DNA of 64,000 nucleotides from Lysobacter niastensis (GTDB lineage: Bacteria > Pseudomonadota > Gammaproteobacteria > Xanthomonadales > Xanthomonadaceae), in assembly GCF_015453285.1 (NCBI RefSeq), contig NZ_JADLZT010000009.1, positions 62,001 through 126,000 on the forward strand. Reading direction: 5' to 3'. The notes below the pieces were generated by a model. It was not told where the DNA came from. It made no database searches and saw only the letters and a list, made by a program, of their open reading frames with translations. A program made the position numbers and the translations under genes. Positions 53,381 through 63,790 of this stretch are shown piece by piece (position 1 is the first letter of the stretch; every line of letters starts with the position of its first letter).

Positions 53381-54103
53381 TCAGGACAGCAGGTCCCGCA
53401 AACGGTAGCTGCCGGGCGCCCTGCGGGCGAGCCTGACTGCGGCATGCAGCGCGCCACGCGCGAAGATGTCGCGGTTGGTAGCTCGGTGATTGAGCTCGAT
53501 ACGCTCGCCCAGTGTGGTGAACTGGACAAAGTGCTCGCCGACGATGTCGCCGGCTCGCAGCGACTGGTAGCGAGGTTGCGCCCCGCCCTGCTCCGCGCTG
53601 GCGCCCAATGCGAGCGCCGTTCCGGAGGGCGCGTCCTTCTTGTGCACGTGGTGCGATTCGACGATGTCGCAGTCCCAGCCCGGCAGCGCGGCGGCCGCCC
53701 GTTCGACCAGCTCGCTGAGCACCGCCACGCCGAGGCTGAAGTTCGCCGCCCACAACAGCGGGATGCGCGTCGATGCGGCTGCCATCGCATCGCGCTGCGC
53801 GACCTCCAGTCCGGTAGTGCCGGACACCAGCGCGGCGCCGCGTTCGGCGCAGAGCTGCAGGATCGCGTCGAAACCCTCGGGCAGGCTGAAATCGATCGCT
53901 GCATCGAACTCGGGCGCGCCCGCCAACTCGGACACGGCGAAATGCGCGACCCCCTCGACCACGCGTTGTGCCGGCTGCGAGCGGGAAACGGCCGCTACGA
54001 CGACGATATCGTCGCGCTCCTCGGCGAGGCGCAGCAGCGCCTGGCCCATGCGCCCGGAGGCGCCGTGGATGAGGATTCGGATGGGCTGAGGGGCTTCGTT
54101 CAT
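53381..54103 (-). CDS. dapB: 4-hydroxy-tetrahydrodipicolinate reductase
   Basis: This 240-residue enzyme of the lysine and meso-diaminopimelate path has the nucleotide-binding motif IHGASGRMGQAL, the active-site SHHVHKKDAPSGTAL with the catalytic His and Lys, and NFSLGVAVL. It lies upstream of carAB, the order usual in this bacterial family and elsewhere. Confidence 0.97.
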   Translation of the reverse strand: MNEAPQPIRILIHGASGRMGQALLRLAEERDDIVVVAAVSRSQPAQRVVEGVAHFAVSELAGAPEFDAAIDFSLPEGFDAILQLCAERGAALVSGTTGLEVAQRDAMAAASTRIPLLWAANFSLGVAVLSELVERAAAALPGWDCDIVESHHVHKKDAPSGTALALGASAEQGGAQPRYQSLRAGDIVGEHFVQFTTLGERIELNHRATNRDIFARGALHAAVRLARRAPGSYRLRDLLS

Positions 54104-54192
54104 GCGCGAAGGCTAATCGCGCACGCCGCAGCCGACAAGTTCACGCATCCGGCGTGCACGCGTCGCATCGTTGCAACCCCTTCACTTCGCGA

Positions 54193-56373
54193 TCAGGCGA
54201 TACCGACCGCCGCGACTTCGGCTTCCTTCTTCAGGCGCCCCAGCACCTGGTGCATCGCATCCTCGAAGACGTTGTCGCCTTCGCGCAACTGCACGCGGCC
54301 GAGTTTCGCCAGCGCCGCCAATTCTTCCGCGGAAGCCACCAGCAGGCGGATGCCGCGACGGTTGACGAACAGTAGCCTCGCGGAAATCGGGCTGACCCAT
54401 GAGACCTTGGCGGGCTCCGTACGACCGGTTTCCGACGTCAGCTGCACCCAGGTGCCCACCTGCAACGCGCGCATGCGCTCGGCCATGACCGGGTCGTAAT
54501 CGAGACGATCGTTGCCTCCCACCACCGACAACAGCGGCTCGGGCGGCGCCACCGCGTCCGTCTGCATGGGACGCTCGGGCAGTTGCGCTGCGCTGGCGGA
54601 CGCATCGTCGCCGGCCACCAGCTGCTCGAGCGTGCGTTGCATGGTTCCCAGTGCACTGTCGGCGGAATCGCCGATGCAACCGGAACTCGCCATGATGGTC
54701 TGCAGCACGGCGCGATCCACCGCGGGCTGACGTTCCAACGGGACGCCCAGCTCCGCCATGTCGTAGGCCGCCAACAGGCCCGCAACGGCGTGCAGCGCTT
54801 CGCCGTAGCGCGGCGATTCCCTGCCTTCGCGCAGGATCACCTGGGTCAGGTGATGGCCTACGAAATGCGTCACGAAATCGTCGAGCGCCGGCGGCAGGCG
54901 GCGGTCGCCGCGGCAGTTTTGCAGGTCTGCGTTGGCATCGGCACGCGCCTGCTCCAGCCGCTCGCGGCCGCGCTGAGATTCGGCGGCGCGTTTCTCGGCA
55001 AGCTCCACGCGCTTGCGGTGCTGCGCCATGAAGGCGCGCAACTCACCCTCGAGCGTGTCGAAGATCGCGATGTCTTCGTTGAACTCGGTGACGAGGCGAT
55101 CGATCGTGGCATCGACGCGATCGAGAAGCTCGCGCTCCTGCGGCCCATCGCCGTGGTTGCCTTCGCAGGCTTCGGCGACCGCATTGAGCAGGCGCCTTGC
55201 CGGATGTCCCTTGTACAGGAACATGCGCCGATCCTTCACTGCCACCTTCACGTAGGGCACCAGCAGGCGGCCGATCTTGCGGCGTACGTCCGGCTCGAAA
55301 TCCCTTTCGTCCAGCAGTACGTCGAACAGCATGCCGACCAGATCGAGCGCGTCTTCGTCCGGATTCGAAAGCAGTACCCGCTCGCCTCCGAGGCCGAGCC
55401 GGCGCGCGCTGGACAACACCTCGCTGCGAAGCTGCTCGGCCAGGGACTGGCGGCTGTCGCCGATGGCCATGTCCAGGCTGCGCGGCGGATCGTTCTGCAG
55501 CAGCGAGAGCACCGACATCATCTCGACTTCGCGCAGGCGCGGGGCATCCGCGGCCACGGGCGCGGCGGGCGAGCCGGTGACGCGCGTGCGCCAGGACTGC
55601 AGCAGTCCGACGAGGCTGGAGAAGAGGGTCTGATCGCCTGCGGCCGGCGCCGCATCCGAGGCGGCATGGGCTTCGACCGGAGCTCCGTGCGCGGCCGGCG
55701 CGGGAGCGGGCGCAGGCGGTGCAACAGGCGTCACCGGGTCCAGTCGCGGCAGCACGCCGGCCGCGGCGAGGCGCTCGTTGGCGCGGTCGTAGACCGTCTT
55801 GAGTGTGTTGCCGAGTTCGCGCTCGAAGAACTTGAAGAGCGCGATGTGGACGCTCGGGGGCAGTTCGGTACCGATCACCGAGCCACGCATGGCGACGGCG
55901 ATCGATGCCGGGCTGACCGGGTTGTCGGCGGGCGTGATCGCGGGGCGTTCCAGCAACACCGCGAGCCGCGCTTCCAGGCGCTTCAGCGCCTGGCTGTGCA
56001 GTCGGGTCAGCCCGTCGATCATCTGCTCGTCGGCCAACTGCTGTTCGAGCGTGTCCTCGTCGACCAGGCTGAGCTCGACGGAGCCCGCCTTCATGGTCGG
56101 CAGCAGGCCGGAAGCGCGCCGGAACCCGTCGATCATGCCGCGTTCGAAGCGCTGCGCCAGCTGCGGCCGGACCCGGCGCAGGTCGCGCAGGGCCGTGAGC
56201 TCCGCCCCCTCGCCGCCCGTGCTGCTGCGGTCGAACAGGTAGTCGTCGACGCGGCGCAGGGCCGACTCTAGTGCGGGGACGAGCTGTTCGAGGGATATCT
56301 GCTGCAGTCCGGAGAGCAGCAGGCTTGGATCCCGTGCCCCCAGCGTCGGCGATTCTTGCAGGGTAATGGTCAT
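54193..56373 (-). CDS. DUF1631-family protein
   Basis: This 726-residue cytoplasmic protein belongs to DUF1631, sometimes mislabelled thymidine phosphorylase. It is mostly helical; residues about 200-265 are a Pro/Ala linker (PVAPPAPAPAPAAHGAP), the middle has a charged helix (VELAEKRAAESQRGRERLEQARADA), and the last 100 residues form a PilZ-like beta domain (GTWVQLTSETGRTEPAKVSW, LFVNRRGIRLLVA). A cyclic-di-GMP link is possible but the canonical RxxxR motif is not evident. It is downstream of dnaJ on the same strand, 158 bp away. Confidence 0.87.
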   Translation of the reverse strand: MTITLQESPTLGARDPSLLLSGLQQISLEQLVPALESALRRVDDYLFDRSSTGGEGAELTALRDLRRVRPQLAQRFERGMIDGFRRASGLLPTMKAGSVELSLVDEDTLEQQLADEQMIDGLTRLHSQALKRLEARLAVLLERPAITPADNPVSPASIAVAMRGSVIGTELPPSVHIALFKFFERELGNTLKTVYDRANERLAAAGVLPRLDPVTPVAPPAPAPAPAAHGAPVEAHAASDAAPAAGDQTLFSSLVGLLQSWRTRVTGSPAAPVAADAPRLREVEMMSVLSLLQNDPPRSLDMAIGDSRQSLAEQLRSEVLSSARRLGLGGERVLLSNPDEDALDLVGMLFDVLLDERDFEPDVRRKIGRLLVPYVKVAVKDRRMFLYKGHPARRLLNAVAEACEGNHGDGPQERELLDRVDATIDRLVTEFNEDIAIFDTLEGELRAFMAQHRKRVELAEKRAAESQRGRERLEQARADANADLQNCRGDRRLPPALDDFVTHFVGHHLTQVILREGRESPRYGEALHAVAGLLAAYDMAELGVPLERQPAVDRAVLQTIMASSGCIGDSADSALGTMQRTLEQLVAGDDASASAAQLPERPMQTDAVAPPEPLLSVVGGNDRLDYDPVMAERMRALQVGTWVQLTSETGRTEPAKVSWVSPISARLLFVNRRGIRLLVASAEELAALAKLGRVQLREGDNVFEDAMHQVLGRLKKEAEVAAVGIA

Positions 56374-56531
56374 GAGCGGCGCGCAGTACGTCCGCGGTCA
56401 TGGTAGCGAGGAGGCCCCGCAGTAATGATTGATGGCCGTCAAGGTTGCCTTGCCGACCATCCGCCGCAAATGCGCCGTTCGTCGCCCCAGGATGTCACCC
56501 GGTGGTGACGCAATGCGTCACCCTCCGCGAA

Positions 56532-57647
56532 TCACGACGTCATGCGATCCCAGAATCCCTTGACGCCGTCGAGGAACGTCGACGAGCGCGGCGAATGACG
56601 GCGCGCACCGTCACCGACGAACGTCGCCTCGAACTTCTCCAGAAGGTCTCGCTGTTCAGGGGTGAGGTTGACCGGCGTTTCCACCACGACACGGCAATAG
56701 AGGTCACCCGGTGCGCGGCTGCGCACCGACTTGACGCCCTTGTCGCGCAGGCGGAACAGCTTTCCGCTCTGGGTCTCGGACGGGATGCGCAGTTCGACCT
56801 CGCCACCCAGCGTGGGCACGCGGATGACGTCACCCAGTGCGGCCTGGGATATGCGGACCGGCACTTCGCAATGCAGGTCGTCGCCGTCGCGCTGGAAGAT
56901 ATCGTGCTCGCGCACACGCACTTCGACATAGAGATCGCCCGGTGGTGAGCCGGCCGGACCGGCCTCGCCTTCGCCCGCCAGCCGGATGCGGTCGCCGTTG
57001 TCGACGCCGGCCGGGATCTTGACCTGCAGCGTCTTGGTGCGCTCGACACGCCCCTGTCCATGGCAATCGCTGCACGGGTTCTGGATGGTCTTGCCGCGCC
57101 CGCCGCAATGCGGGCAGGCCTGCTGCATCGAGAAGATGCCGCGCTGGAATCGCACCTGGCCACGGCCGTGGCAGGTGTCGCAGGTTTCGAGCTTGCCATC
57201 TGCCGAGCCGCTGCCGTGGCAGGTATCGCACTCGTCGAGCGTGGGGATCTCGATCTGCTTCTCGATGCCACCGACCGCCTCTTCCAGGGACAGCTCCATG
57301 ACGTAACCGATGTCGGCGCCGCGGCGCGGACCGCGTGCGGCACCGCCACCGAAGATGTTGCCGAAGATGTCGCCGAAGATGTCGCCCATGTCGGCGTAGC
57401 CGCCGCCACCGCCCATGCCGTGCTCGAACGCGGCATGGCCGTGCTGGTCGTAGGCGCGGCGCTTGCCGTTGTCGGAAAGGACCTCGTAGGCCTCCTTGCA
57501 TTCCTTGAACGAGGCCTCGGCGGCCGCATCGCCCGGGTTGCGGTCGGGGTGGTACTTCATCGCGCAGCGGCGATAGGCCTTCTTCAGGTCTTCTTCGCTG
57601 GCGTCGCGGGCAACGCCCAGGACTTCGTAGTAATCGCGCTTGCTCAT
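56532..57647 (-). CDS. dnaJ: Chaperone DnaJ
   Basis: This 371-residue Hsp40 has a J domain with HPD ([11 protein letters not shown]), a Gly-rich linker ([20 protein letters not shown]), four CxxCxGxG zinc repeats ([32 protein letters not shown]) and the C-terminal client-binding domain. It is separated from dnaK by 109 bp with a strong terminator, so it may be expressed at a lower level or from its own weak promoter. Confidence 0.98.
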   Translation of the reverse strand: MSKRDYYEVLGVARDASEEDLKKAYRRCAMKYHPDRNPGDAAAEASFKECKEAYEVLSDNGKRRAYDQHGHAAFEHGMGGGGGYADMGDIFGDIFGNIFGGGAARGPRRGADIGYVMELSLEEAVGGIEKQIEIPTLDECDTCHGSGSADGKLETCDTCHGRGQVRFQRGIFSMQQACPHCGGRGKTIQNPCSDCHGQGRVERTKTLQVKIPAGVDNGDRIRLAGEGEAGPAGSPPGDLYVEVRVREHDIFQRDGDDLHCEVPVRISQAALGDVIRVPTLGGEVELRIPSETQSGKLFRLRDKGVKSVRSRAPGDLYCRVVVETPVNLTPEQRDLLEKFEATFVGDGARRHSPRSSTFLDGVKGFWDRMTS

Positions 57648-57698
57648 GGAGCCTGGATTCGGGATGCGGTGTTCGGAAAGGGAACGATGTCGGGATGG

Positions 57699-57733
57699 AA
57701 AAACGGGATCCGGATGATCTCATCCGGATCCCG
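57699..57733 (-). terminator. Terminator between dnaK and dnaJ
   Basis: A 14-bp perfect stem CGGGATCCGGATGA/TCATCCGGATCCCG with a tiny loop, followed on the minus strand by TTTTT. Strong enough to stop much of the dnaK transcript before dnaJ. Confidence 0.85.
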
Positions 57734-57756
57734 CATTCCTGGTCCGAATCCCGTGC

Positions 57757-59682
57757 TTACTTCTTGTCGTCCTTGACTTCGGTGAACTCGGCATCGACGA
57801 CGTCGTCGGCCTTGCCACCGCTGGCGGCGCCCGCTGCGCCGGCACCGGCATCGGCGCCCGGCTGGCCGGCCGAGGCTGCGGCGAACAGCGACTGCGCGGC
57901 CTCCTCCAGCGCACGCGACTTGGCCTCGATCTGGGCCTTGTCGTCGCCGCGCATCGCGGTCTCGAGTTCGGCGATCGCACCTTCAGCGCGGCCGATCACG
58001 TCGCCCGACACCTTGTCGCCGCTGTCCTTGATCGCGCCGCGCGCCGTGTGGATCAACGCGTCGGCGTGGTTGCGGGCCTGCACCAGCTCGTGGAACTTCT
58101 GGTCTTCCTCGCGGTGCGACTCGGCGTCGGCGACCATCTTGGCGATCTCGTCCTCGGACAGGCCCGAGCCGGCCTTGATCTCGACCTTCTGCTCCTTGCC
58201 GGTCTTCTTGTCCTTGGCCGACACGTGCAGGATGCCGTTGGCGTCGATGTCGAAGGACACCTCGATCTGCGGCATGCCGCGCGGCGACGCGTCGATGCCG
58301 GTCAGGTCGAAGCGGGCCAGCGACTTGTTGTAACGGGCCTGCTCGCGCTCACCCTGCAGCACGTGCACGGTCACGGCCGACTGGTTGTCCTCGGCGGTGG
58401 AGAACACCTGCGAGGCCTTGGTCGGGATCGTGGTGTTCTTCTCGATGATCTTGGTCATCACGCCGCCCAGGGTCTCGATGCCCAGGCTCAGCGGGGTCAC
58501 GTCGAGCAGCAGCACATCCTTGACGTCGCCCTGCAGCACGCCGCCCTGGATCGCCGCGCCGACAGCCACGGCCTCGTCCGGGTTGACGTCCTTGCGCGGC
58601 TCCTTGCCGAAGAACTCGGTGACTGCCTGCTGCACCTTCGGCATGCGGGTCTGGCCACCGACCAGGATCACCTCGCTGATGTCGCTGGCACGCTGGCCGG
58701 CGTCGTTAAGCGCGATGCGGCACGGCTCGATCGTCCGCTTGATCAGGTCCTCGACCAGCGACTCGAGCTTGGCGCGGGTGAGCTTGATGTTCAGGTGCTT
58801 CGGGCCCGAGGCATCCGCCGTCACGTACGGCAGGTTCACTTCGGTCTGCTGGGCGCTGGACAGTTCGATCTTGGCGCGCTCGGCCGCGTCCTTCAGGCGC
58901 TGCAGGGCCAGCGGATCCTTGCGCAGGTCGATGCCCTGGTCCTTGTTGAACTCATCGACGAGATAGTCGATGACGCGCTTGTCGAAGTCCTCGCCACCGA
59001 GGAAGGTGTCGCCGTTGGTCGACAGCACCTCGACCTGCATCTCGCCGTCGACCGAAGCGATCTCGATGATGGACACGTCGAAGGTGCCGCCGCCGAGGTC
59101 GTACACGGCGACCTTGCGGTCTCCGCCCTTCTTGTCCATGCCGTAGGCCAGCGCGGCCGCGGTCGGCTCGTTGATGATGCGCTTGACGTCGAGACCGGCG
59201 ATCTTGCCGGCGTCCTTGGTCGCCTGGCGCTGGCTGTCGTTGAAGTACGCCGGCACGGTGATGACCGCCTCGGTGACGGTCTCGCCGAGATACGCCTCGG
59301 CGGTCTTCTTCATCTTGGCCAGCACTTCGGCCGAGATCTGCTGCGGCGCCATCTTCTTGCTGTCCGCGGTTTCGACCCAGGCGTCGCCGTTCTCGTGCTG
59401 CGTGATCTTGTACGGAACCAGGCCGATGTCCTTCTGGACCTCGGCGTCGGTGAACTTGCGGCCGATCAGGCGCTTCACCGCATAGAAGGTGTTCTTCGGA
59501 TTGGTGACGGCCTGGCGCTTGGCCGAGGCGCCGACCAGCACTTCGCCGTCCTTGGTGAACGCCACGATCGAAGGCGTGGTGCGGTCGCCTTCGGAGTTCT
59601 CGATGACGCGCGCCTTGCCGCCTTCCATGATCGCCACGCACGAGTTCGTCGTGCCGAGGTCGATGCCGATGATCTTGCCCAT
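57757..59682 (-). CDS. dnaK: Chaperone DnaK (Hsp70)
   Basis: This 641-residue Hsp70 has the ATPase signature [17 protein letters not shown], phosphate motifs [13 protein letters not shown] and [14 protein letters not shown], a substrate-binding domain ([15 protein letters not shown]) and a C-terminal lid ending in the disordered [20 protein letters not shown] tail. GGGAG upstream fixes the start. A sigma-32-type promoter lies between grpE and dnaK. Confidence 0.98.
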   Translation of the reverse strand: MGKIIGIDLGTTNSCVAIMEGGKARVIENSEGDRTTPSIVAFTKDGEVLVGASAKRQAVTNPKNTFYAVKRLIGRKFTDAEVQKDIGLVPYKITQHENGDAWVETADSKKMAPQQISAEVLAKMKKTAEAYLGETVTEAVITVPAYFNDSQRQATKDAGKIAGLDVKRIINEPTAAALAYGMDKKGGDRKVAVYDLGGGTFDVSIIEIASVDGEMQVEVLSTNGDTFLGGEDFDKRVIDYLVDEFNKDQGIDLRKDPLALQRLKDAAERAKIELSSAQQTEVNLPYVTADASGPKHLNIKLTRAKLESLVEDLIKRTIEPCRIALNDAGQRASDISEVILVGGQTRMPKVQQAVTEFFGKEPRKDVNPDEAVAVGAAIQGGVLQGDVKDVLLLDVTPLSLGIETLGGVMTKIIEKNTTIPTKASQVFSTAEDNQSAVTVHVLQGEREQARYNKSLARFDLTGIDASPRGMPQIEVSFDIDANGILHVSAKDKKTGKEQKVEIKAGSGLSEDEIAKMVADAESHREEDQKFHELVQARNHADALIHTARGAIKDSGDKVSGDVIGRAEGAIAELETAMRGDDKAQIEAKSRALEEAAQSLFAAASAGQPGADAGAGAAGAASGGKADDVVDAEFTEVKDDKK

Positions 59683-59742
59683 GATGCTGCTCCCTCTCTG
59701 ATGCTTGAATTCGTTGGGGCGGCCGTGCCGCCGATGTCCGCT

Positions 59743-59771
59743 ATCTGGGGGGCCTTCGCCCCGGGTTCAAG
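59743..59771 (-). promoter_or_regulatory. Sigma-32 (heat-shock) promoter for dnaK
   Basis: On the minus strand -35 CTTGAAC, a 14-base spacer, -10 CCCCAGAT. Six of seven and seven of eight bases fit CTTGAAA and CCCCATNT. It lies about 60 bp before the dnaK ATG. Confidence 0.8.
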
Positions 59772-59790
59772 GCGGTGAAGCCCAAGGGCG

Positions 59791-60303
59791 TCAGTCGTGC
59801 CTGGCGACCACGACCAGCGCCGGACGCAGCAGGCGCTCGTTCAGCAGCCAGCCCTTCTGGAAGACCTGGACCACGTCGCCCGGCGCGTGGGTCGCGCTTT
59901 CGACCATGCTCATCGCCTGATGATGCTCGGGGTTGAACGGCTGGCCGACCGGATCGACCGCGACCAGGCCGTTGTCGCCGGCAACTTTCATCAGCTGCTT
60001 CAGGGTCAGCTCCATGCCCTCGCGCAGGTGCTGGGCCGTGTCGGCCTGCACGGCCAGACCGGCTTCCAGGCTGTCGATCACCGGCAATAGTCCACCGAGC
60101 AGGCGCTCGTTGGCGAACTTGCGCGCCATCTCGACGTCGCGGGCCATGCGCTTGCGCTGGTTTTCGAGGTCGGCGCGTTCGCGCAGCGATTCCTCGCGCA
60201 GTTGCGTCAACTCGGCCTGGGCAGCTTCGAGCTGGGCTGCGAGCGTGGTGCCGGCATCGGTCTCTGCCACGCCGGGGGTGTCGTTCTGGTCGATATTGGT
60301 CAT
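59791..60303 (-). CDS. grpE: Nucleotide exchange factor GrpE
   Basis: This 170-residue factor releases ADP from DnaK. It has an acidic, disordered N terminus, a long coiled coil ([32 protein letters not shown], residues about 25-60), and the beta-wing end with [23 protein letters not shown] eight bases upstream supports the start. It is between hrcA and dnaK with its own heat-shock promoter. Confidence 0.97.
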   Translation of the reverse strand: MTNIDQNDTPGVAETDAGTTLAAQLEAAQAELTQLREESLRERADLENQRKRMARDVEMARKFANERLLGGLLPVIDSLEAGLAVQADTAQHLREGMELTLKQLMKVAGDNGLVAVDPVGQPFNPEHHQAMSMVESATHAPGDVVQVFQKGWLLNERLLRPALVVVARHD

Positions 60304-60361
60304 GCCTGCTCCGTCCCTGCGCCGAATGCGCGAAAACTGCGCCTGATGCGCAACAGGGCAG

Positions 60362-60389
60362 CAATGGGGCCGCCGGACGGGGTTTCAAG
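60362..60389 (-). promoter_or_regulatory. Sigma-32 (heat-shock) promoter for grpE
   Basis: On the minus strand -35 CTTGAAA (perfect), a 13-base spacer, -10 CCCCATTG (seven of eight with N free). It lies in the hrcA-grpE gap, about 60 bp before the grpE ATG. Confidence 0.85.
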
Positions 60390-60439
60390 CCGATCTGGAT
60401 GTGCCGGCCATCGAGGCCGGCCGGTGCGACCGGTAGTTG

Positions 60440-61483
60440 CTACTCGGAGTGGATCGCCGCCCCCAGGGCATCGGCGGCGGCCTGCACCACCGGGATCACG
60501 TGTTCATAAGCCATGCGGCTGGGCCCGATCACCCCGAGCACGCCCAGCACCTGACCGCCGGCCCCGTAGGGAGCCGTGACCAGCGACATGCCTTCCAATG
60601 GCGCCAGGCCGGTCTCCTCGCCGATGAAGATGCGCACGCCCGGCGCCTGCACCGTGCGCTCTAGCAACTGCAGGATTTCGCGCTTGCGGGCAAAGGCCTC
60701 GAACAGCTCGCGCAGCCGGTCTAGGTCGGACAGGTCCTGCACGCCGATCAGGCGGGTCTGGCCGGCCAGGACCATGTCGTCCTGCCCGGGCGTCAGCAAC
60801 TGCTCGGCCAGTTCGACCGATTGCGTCAGCAGCCGCTGCATCTCGCTCTGGGCGCTCCTCAAGTCATGCAGCAGCGTGGCGCGGATGTCGGCCAGCGTGC
60901 GTCCGGCGAAATGGGCGTTCAGGTAATTGGCGACGCGCTCGAGCTCGCTGGCCTCGTAGGGACGACGCACCTGCAGGATCCGGTTCTGCACGTCGTTGTC
61001 GGCGAACACCAGGATCGCCAGCACGCGCTGGGTATCCAGCGGCACGAAGTCGATGCGGCGGAACGCGAACTGCTCGCGCTTCGGCACGCTGACCACGCCG
61101 ACGAAATGGGTCATCGCCGACAGCAGCTCCGACGCACTGCCGAGCAGCGCCTGCGTGCCGGAGCCGGCCGGCAGTTCATGGCGCAGGCGCGCGACCTCGC
61201 TATCGGGTAGCGGCCGCACCTGCAGCAGCGAGTCGACAAACAGCCGATAGCCCTGGGCGGTCGGGATGCGGCCGGCCGAACTGTGGGGCGCGCTCAGCAA
61301 CCCGGCGTCCTCCAGGTCGGCGAGGATGTTGCGGACGGTCGCCGAGCTGACGTCCAGACCGGAATAGCGCACCAGGGTCTGGGAGCCCACCGGCTCACCG
61401 CTATGGATGTAGCGTCCGATCAGAGTGCGCAGCAACTGGCGCGCGCGGGGGTCGAGGGAGGGATCGGAGGACCGGCGATTCAT
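60440..61483 (-). CDS. hrcA: Heat-inducible transcription repressor HrcA
   Basis: This 347-residue repressor binds CIRCE sites, commonly before groESL. It has an N-terminal winged helix (ARQLLRTLIGRYIHSGEPVGSQTL, VRNILADLEDAGLL) and a GAF-like core. The start is placed at MNRRSSDPS; an in-frame Met 12 codons upstream is less supported. No CIRCE repeat was seen in this window, so its main target is probably elsewhere. It heads hrcA-grpE-dnaK-dnaJ, divergent from recN. Confidence 0.96.
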   Translation of the reverse strand: MNRRSSDPSLDPRARQLLRTLIGRYIHSGEPVGSQTLVRYSGLDVSSATVRNILADLEDAGLLSAPHSSAGRIPTAQGYRLFVDSLLQVRPLPDSEVARLRHELPAGSGTQALLGSASELLSAMTHFVGVVSVPKREQFAFRRIDFVPLDTQRVLAILVFADNDVQNRILQVRRPYEASELERVANYLNAHFAGRTLADIRATLLHDLRSAQSEMQRLLTQSVELAEQLLTPGQDDMVLAGQTRLIGVQDLSDLDRLRELFEAFARKREILQLLERTVQAPGVRIFIGEETGLAPLEGMSLVTAPYGAGGQVLGVLGVIGPSRMAYEHVIPVVQAAADALGAAIHSE

Positions 61484-61535
61484 GCCTGCGGTATAAGCCG
61501 CCGCCGCCGCAGGATGCAAGCGATGCCGTCACGTT

Positions 61536-61565
61536 GTTCATACAGGCATGGTTCGTACAGGCATG
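61536..61565. repeat. 15-bp tandem repeat in the hrcA-recN gap
   Basis: Two adjacent copies of GTTC(A/G)TACAGGCATG differing by one base, in the divergent promoter region. Whether it has a role is unknown. Confidence 0.7.
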
Positions 61566-61649
61566 GACCGGCCACCACACCCGGTCTCAGGCCGCGAGAC
61601 GCGAAGCGACTATCAAGCCGCCACCAACACAAGGCACAATCGCGACCCG

Positions 61650-63317
61650 ATGCTCGCGCACCTTTCCCTCAAGCACTTTGCCGTCGTCAGCGCCGCCGAA
61701 CTGAGCTTCGGTCCCGGCCTGACAGTCATTTCCGGTGAGACCGGCGCCGGCAAGTCGTTGCTGGTCGACGCCCTCGGCCTGATCTCGGGACTGCGCGCCG
61801 ACAGCGGCGTGGTCCGGCACGGCGCCGACCGGGCCGAACTGGTCGCCGAGTTCACCCTCGATGACGTACCGCAGGCACGTGCCTGGCTGCACGAGAACGA
61901 GCTGGACGAGGAAGAGGCCTGCCAGATCCGCCGGGTGATCCGCGCCGACGGCGGGTCCCGTGCCTGGGTCAACGGCCGCCCGGTGACGCTGGGCCAGCTC
62001 GCGGAGCTGGCCGCGCAGCTGGTCGAGATCCACGGCCAGCACGAACACCAGGCCCTGCTCTCCAGAACCAGCCAGCTGGCGCTGCTCGATGCGTTCGGAC
62101 GCACCGAAGCCGAGCGCCGGCAGGTCGAGTCCGCCGCTGCCCTCTGGGCCGCGCTGCTCGCGGAGCGCGATGCCCTGCAGGAACGCGGCGACGTCTCCGA
62201 CCGCATCGACTGGCTGCAGCACCAGCACGGCGAGCTCGACCGCGAGGCGCTGGAACCCGATGCCATCGCCCGCCTCCAGGCCGACCATCGCCGTCACGCC
62301 CATGCCGCCGGACTGATCGCCGCCTGCGACAACGCTTTCGCCCGTCTGGGCGGCGAAGAGGGTCCGTCCCTTTCGCGCAGCCTGCAGCAGGTGCGCGGTG
62401 AACTGCAGCGCGTGGCCGAGCACGAGCCGCAGCTCAACGACGTCGATGCCATGCTCGACAACGCCGCCATCCAGATCGACGAAGCGCTGGCCCTGCTCGA
62501 CCGCGTGCGCAGCGACCTCGACCTTGACCCGTCCGCCTTCGACGCCATCGAACGCCAGCTCGGTCGAGTCCACGAACTCGCGCGCAAGCATCGCGTGACG
62601 CCGGAGCAGCTCGCGGCGCAGCGCGACGCCATCGCCGCCGAACTGGAAACCCTGCGCAGCGCCGGGGTGCGCCTCGGACGCCTGGAAGGCGAAATCGCCG
62701 AAGCCCGCCAGGCCTGGCGTGAGGCGGCGGACGTACTCGGCCACGCGCGCCGCGAAGCCGCCGCTCGCCTCGCCTCCGGGACCACCGCCCTGATCGCCGA
62801 ACTGGGCATGGGCGGCGGCCGCTTCGACGTGGCGATCGAGCCGCTCGAAGCAGATCGCCCTGACCCGCAGGGCGGCGAGCGCGTCGAGTTCCTGGTCGCG
62901 GCCAATCCCGGCCAGCCGGCGCGTGCGCTGCGCAAGGTGGCCTCCGGTGGTGAACTGTCGCGCATCTCGCTGGCGATCGAAGTCGCCGCACTCGGACTGG
63001 ATGCAGTGCCGACGATGGTGTTCGACGAAGTCGATACCGGCATCGGCGGCGCCGTCGCCGAGATCGTCGGCCAGAAGCTGCGCGCACTCGGCGCCAGCCG
63101 TCAGGTGCTGTGCGTGACCCATCTTCCGCAGGTCGCCGCGCAGGGCCATTCGCACTACCGCGTCAGCAAGACCGCCAGCGAGGGCGTGACCCAGAGCGCG
63201 GTGCAGTCGCTCGACGCGAAGCAGCGCGAGGAGGAACTGGCGCGGATGCTCGGTGGCGTCGAACTGACCCGCGAGGCGCGCGCCGCGGCCAAGCGTCTGC
63301 TGGCCGACGTGGACTAG
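61650..63317 (+). CDS. recN: DNA repair protein RecN
   Basis: This 555-residue SMC-like protein aids double-strand break repair. The Walker A motif is GETGAGKSLL, a long coiled-coil middle follows (residues about 155-360), then the ABC signature KVASGGELSRISLA and Walker B TMVFDEVDTGIGG. No ribosome site is seen; CACAAT ten bases upstream may be a -10 box giving a very short leader. Divergent from hrcA. Confidence 0.97.
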   Translation: MLAHLSLKHFAVVSAAELSFGPGLTVISGETGAGKSLLVDALGLISGLRADSGVVRHGADRAELVAEFTLDDVPQARAWLHENELDEEEACQIRRVIRADGGSRAWVNGRPVTLGQLAELAAQLVEIHGQHEHQALLSRTSQLALLDAFGRTEAERRQVESAAALWAALLAERDALQERGDVSDRIDWLQHQHGELDREALEPDAIARLQADHRRHAHAAGLIAACDNAFARLGGEEGPSLSRSLQQVRGELQRVAEHEPQLNDVDAMLDNAAIQIDEALALLDRVRSDLDLDPSAFDAIERQLGRVHELARKHRVTPEQLAAQRDAIAAELETLRSAGVRLGRLEGEIAEARQAWREAADVLGHARREAAARLASGTTALIAELGMGGGRFDVAIEPLEADRPDPQGGERVEFLVAANPGQPARALRKVASGGELSRISLAIEVAALGLDAVPTMVFDEVDTGIGGAVAEIVGQKLRALGASRQVLCVTHLPQVAAQGHSHYRVSKTASEGVTQSAVQSLDAKQREEELARMLGGVELTREARAAAKRLLADVD

Positions 63318-63382
63318 CCGCAGCCCGGCAACTCGATCATCCCGCGCGCTGCGGCGCGTTCATCGACGTCGTCGCGGATGCT

Positions 63383-63790
63383 TTATCGCGGCGCCTTCTT
63401 GCGCACGTAGAGCACCAGCGAGTGCTCTTCGATCTGGTAGCCGTGCTTCTCGGCGATCTTGCGCTGCAGCTCCTCGATCTCGGTGCTCTCGAACTCGATG
63501 ATCTTGCCGGTGTCGATGTCGACCATGTGGTCGTGGTGATGACCACGGTCCAGCTCGTACACGGACTGGCCACCCTCGAAGTTGTGCTTGAGCACCAGCC
63601 CGGCGGCCTCGAACTGCGTCAGCACGCGATACACGGTGGCCAGGCCGATGTCTTCGCCGTGCTCGAGCAGGTGCCGATAGATGTCCTCGGCCGTCATGTG
63701 GCGCGGCTTGGACTGCTCCAGCAGGTCCAGGATGCGCAGGCGCGGGTGCGTGACCTTGAGTCCGGCCTTGCGCAGGTCTTCAGATTCCAT
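63383..63790 (-). CDS. fur: Ferric uptake regulator Fur
   Basis: This 135-residue iron-responsive repressor has the winged-helix domain (LKVTHPRLRILDLLEQSKPRHMTAEDIYRHL), the metal site in GHHHDHMVDIDTG and the helix EELQRKIAEKHGYQIEEHSL. The CxxC structural zinc motif of E. coli Fur is not evident. It is divergent from bamE/omlA, the arrangement known from Xanthomonas. It is convergent with recN. Confidence 0.97.
   Translation of the reverse strand: MESEDLRKAGLKVTHPRLRILDLLEQSKPRHMTAEDIYRHLLEHGEDIGLATVYRVLTQFEAAGLVLKHNFEGGQSVYELDRGHHHDHMVDIDTGKIIEFESTEIEELQRKIAEKHGYQIEEHSLVLYVRKKAPR

Noticed and set aside
60304-61649. CIRCE element (HrcA operator)
   Set aside because: I looked for TTAGCACTC-N9-GAGTGCTAA around hrcA, grpE and dnaK and saw none.
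61566-61649. LexA box for recN
   Set aside because: No TTAGN6TACTA-like or CTGTN8ACAG-like site was evident upstream of recN.
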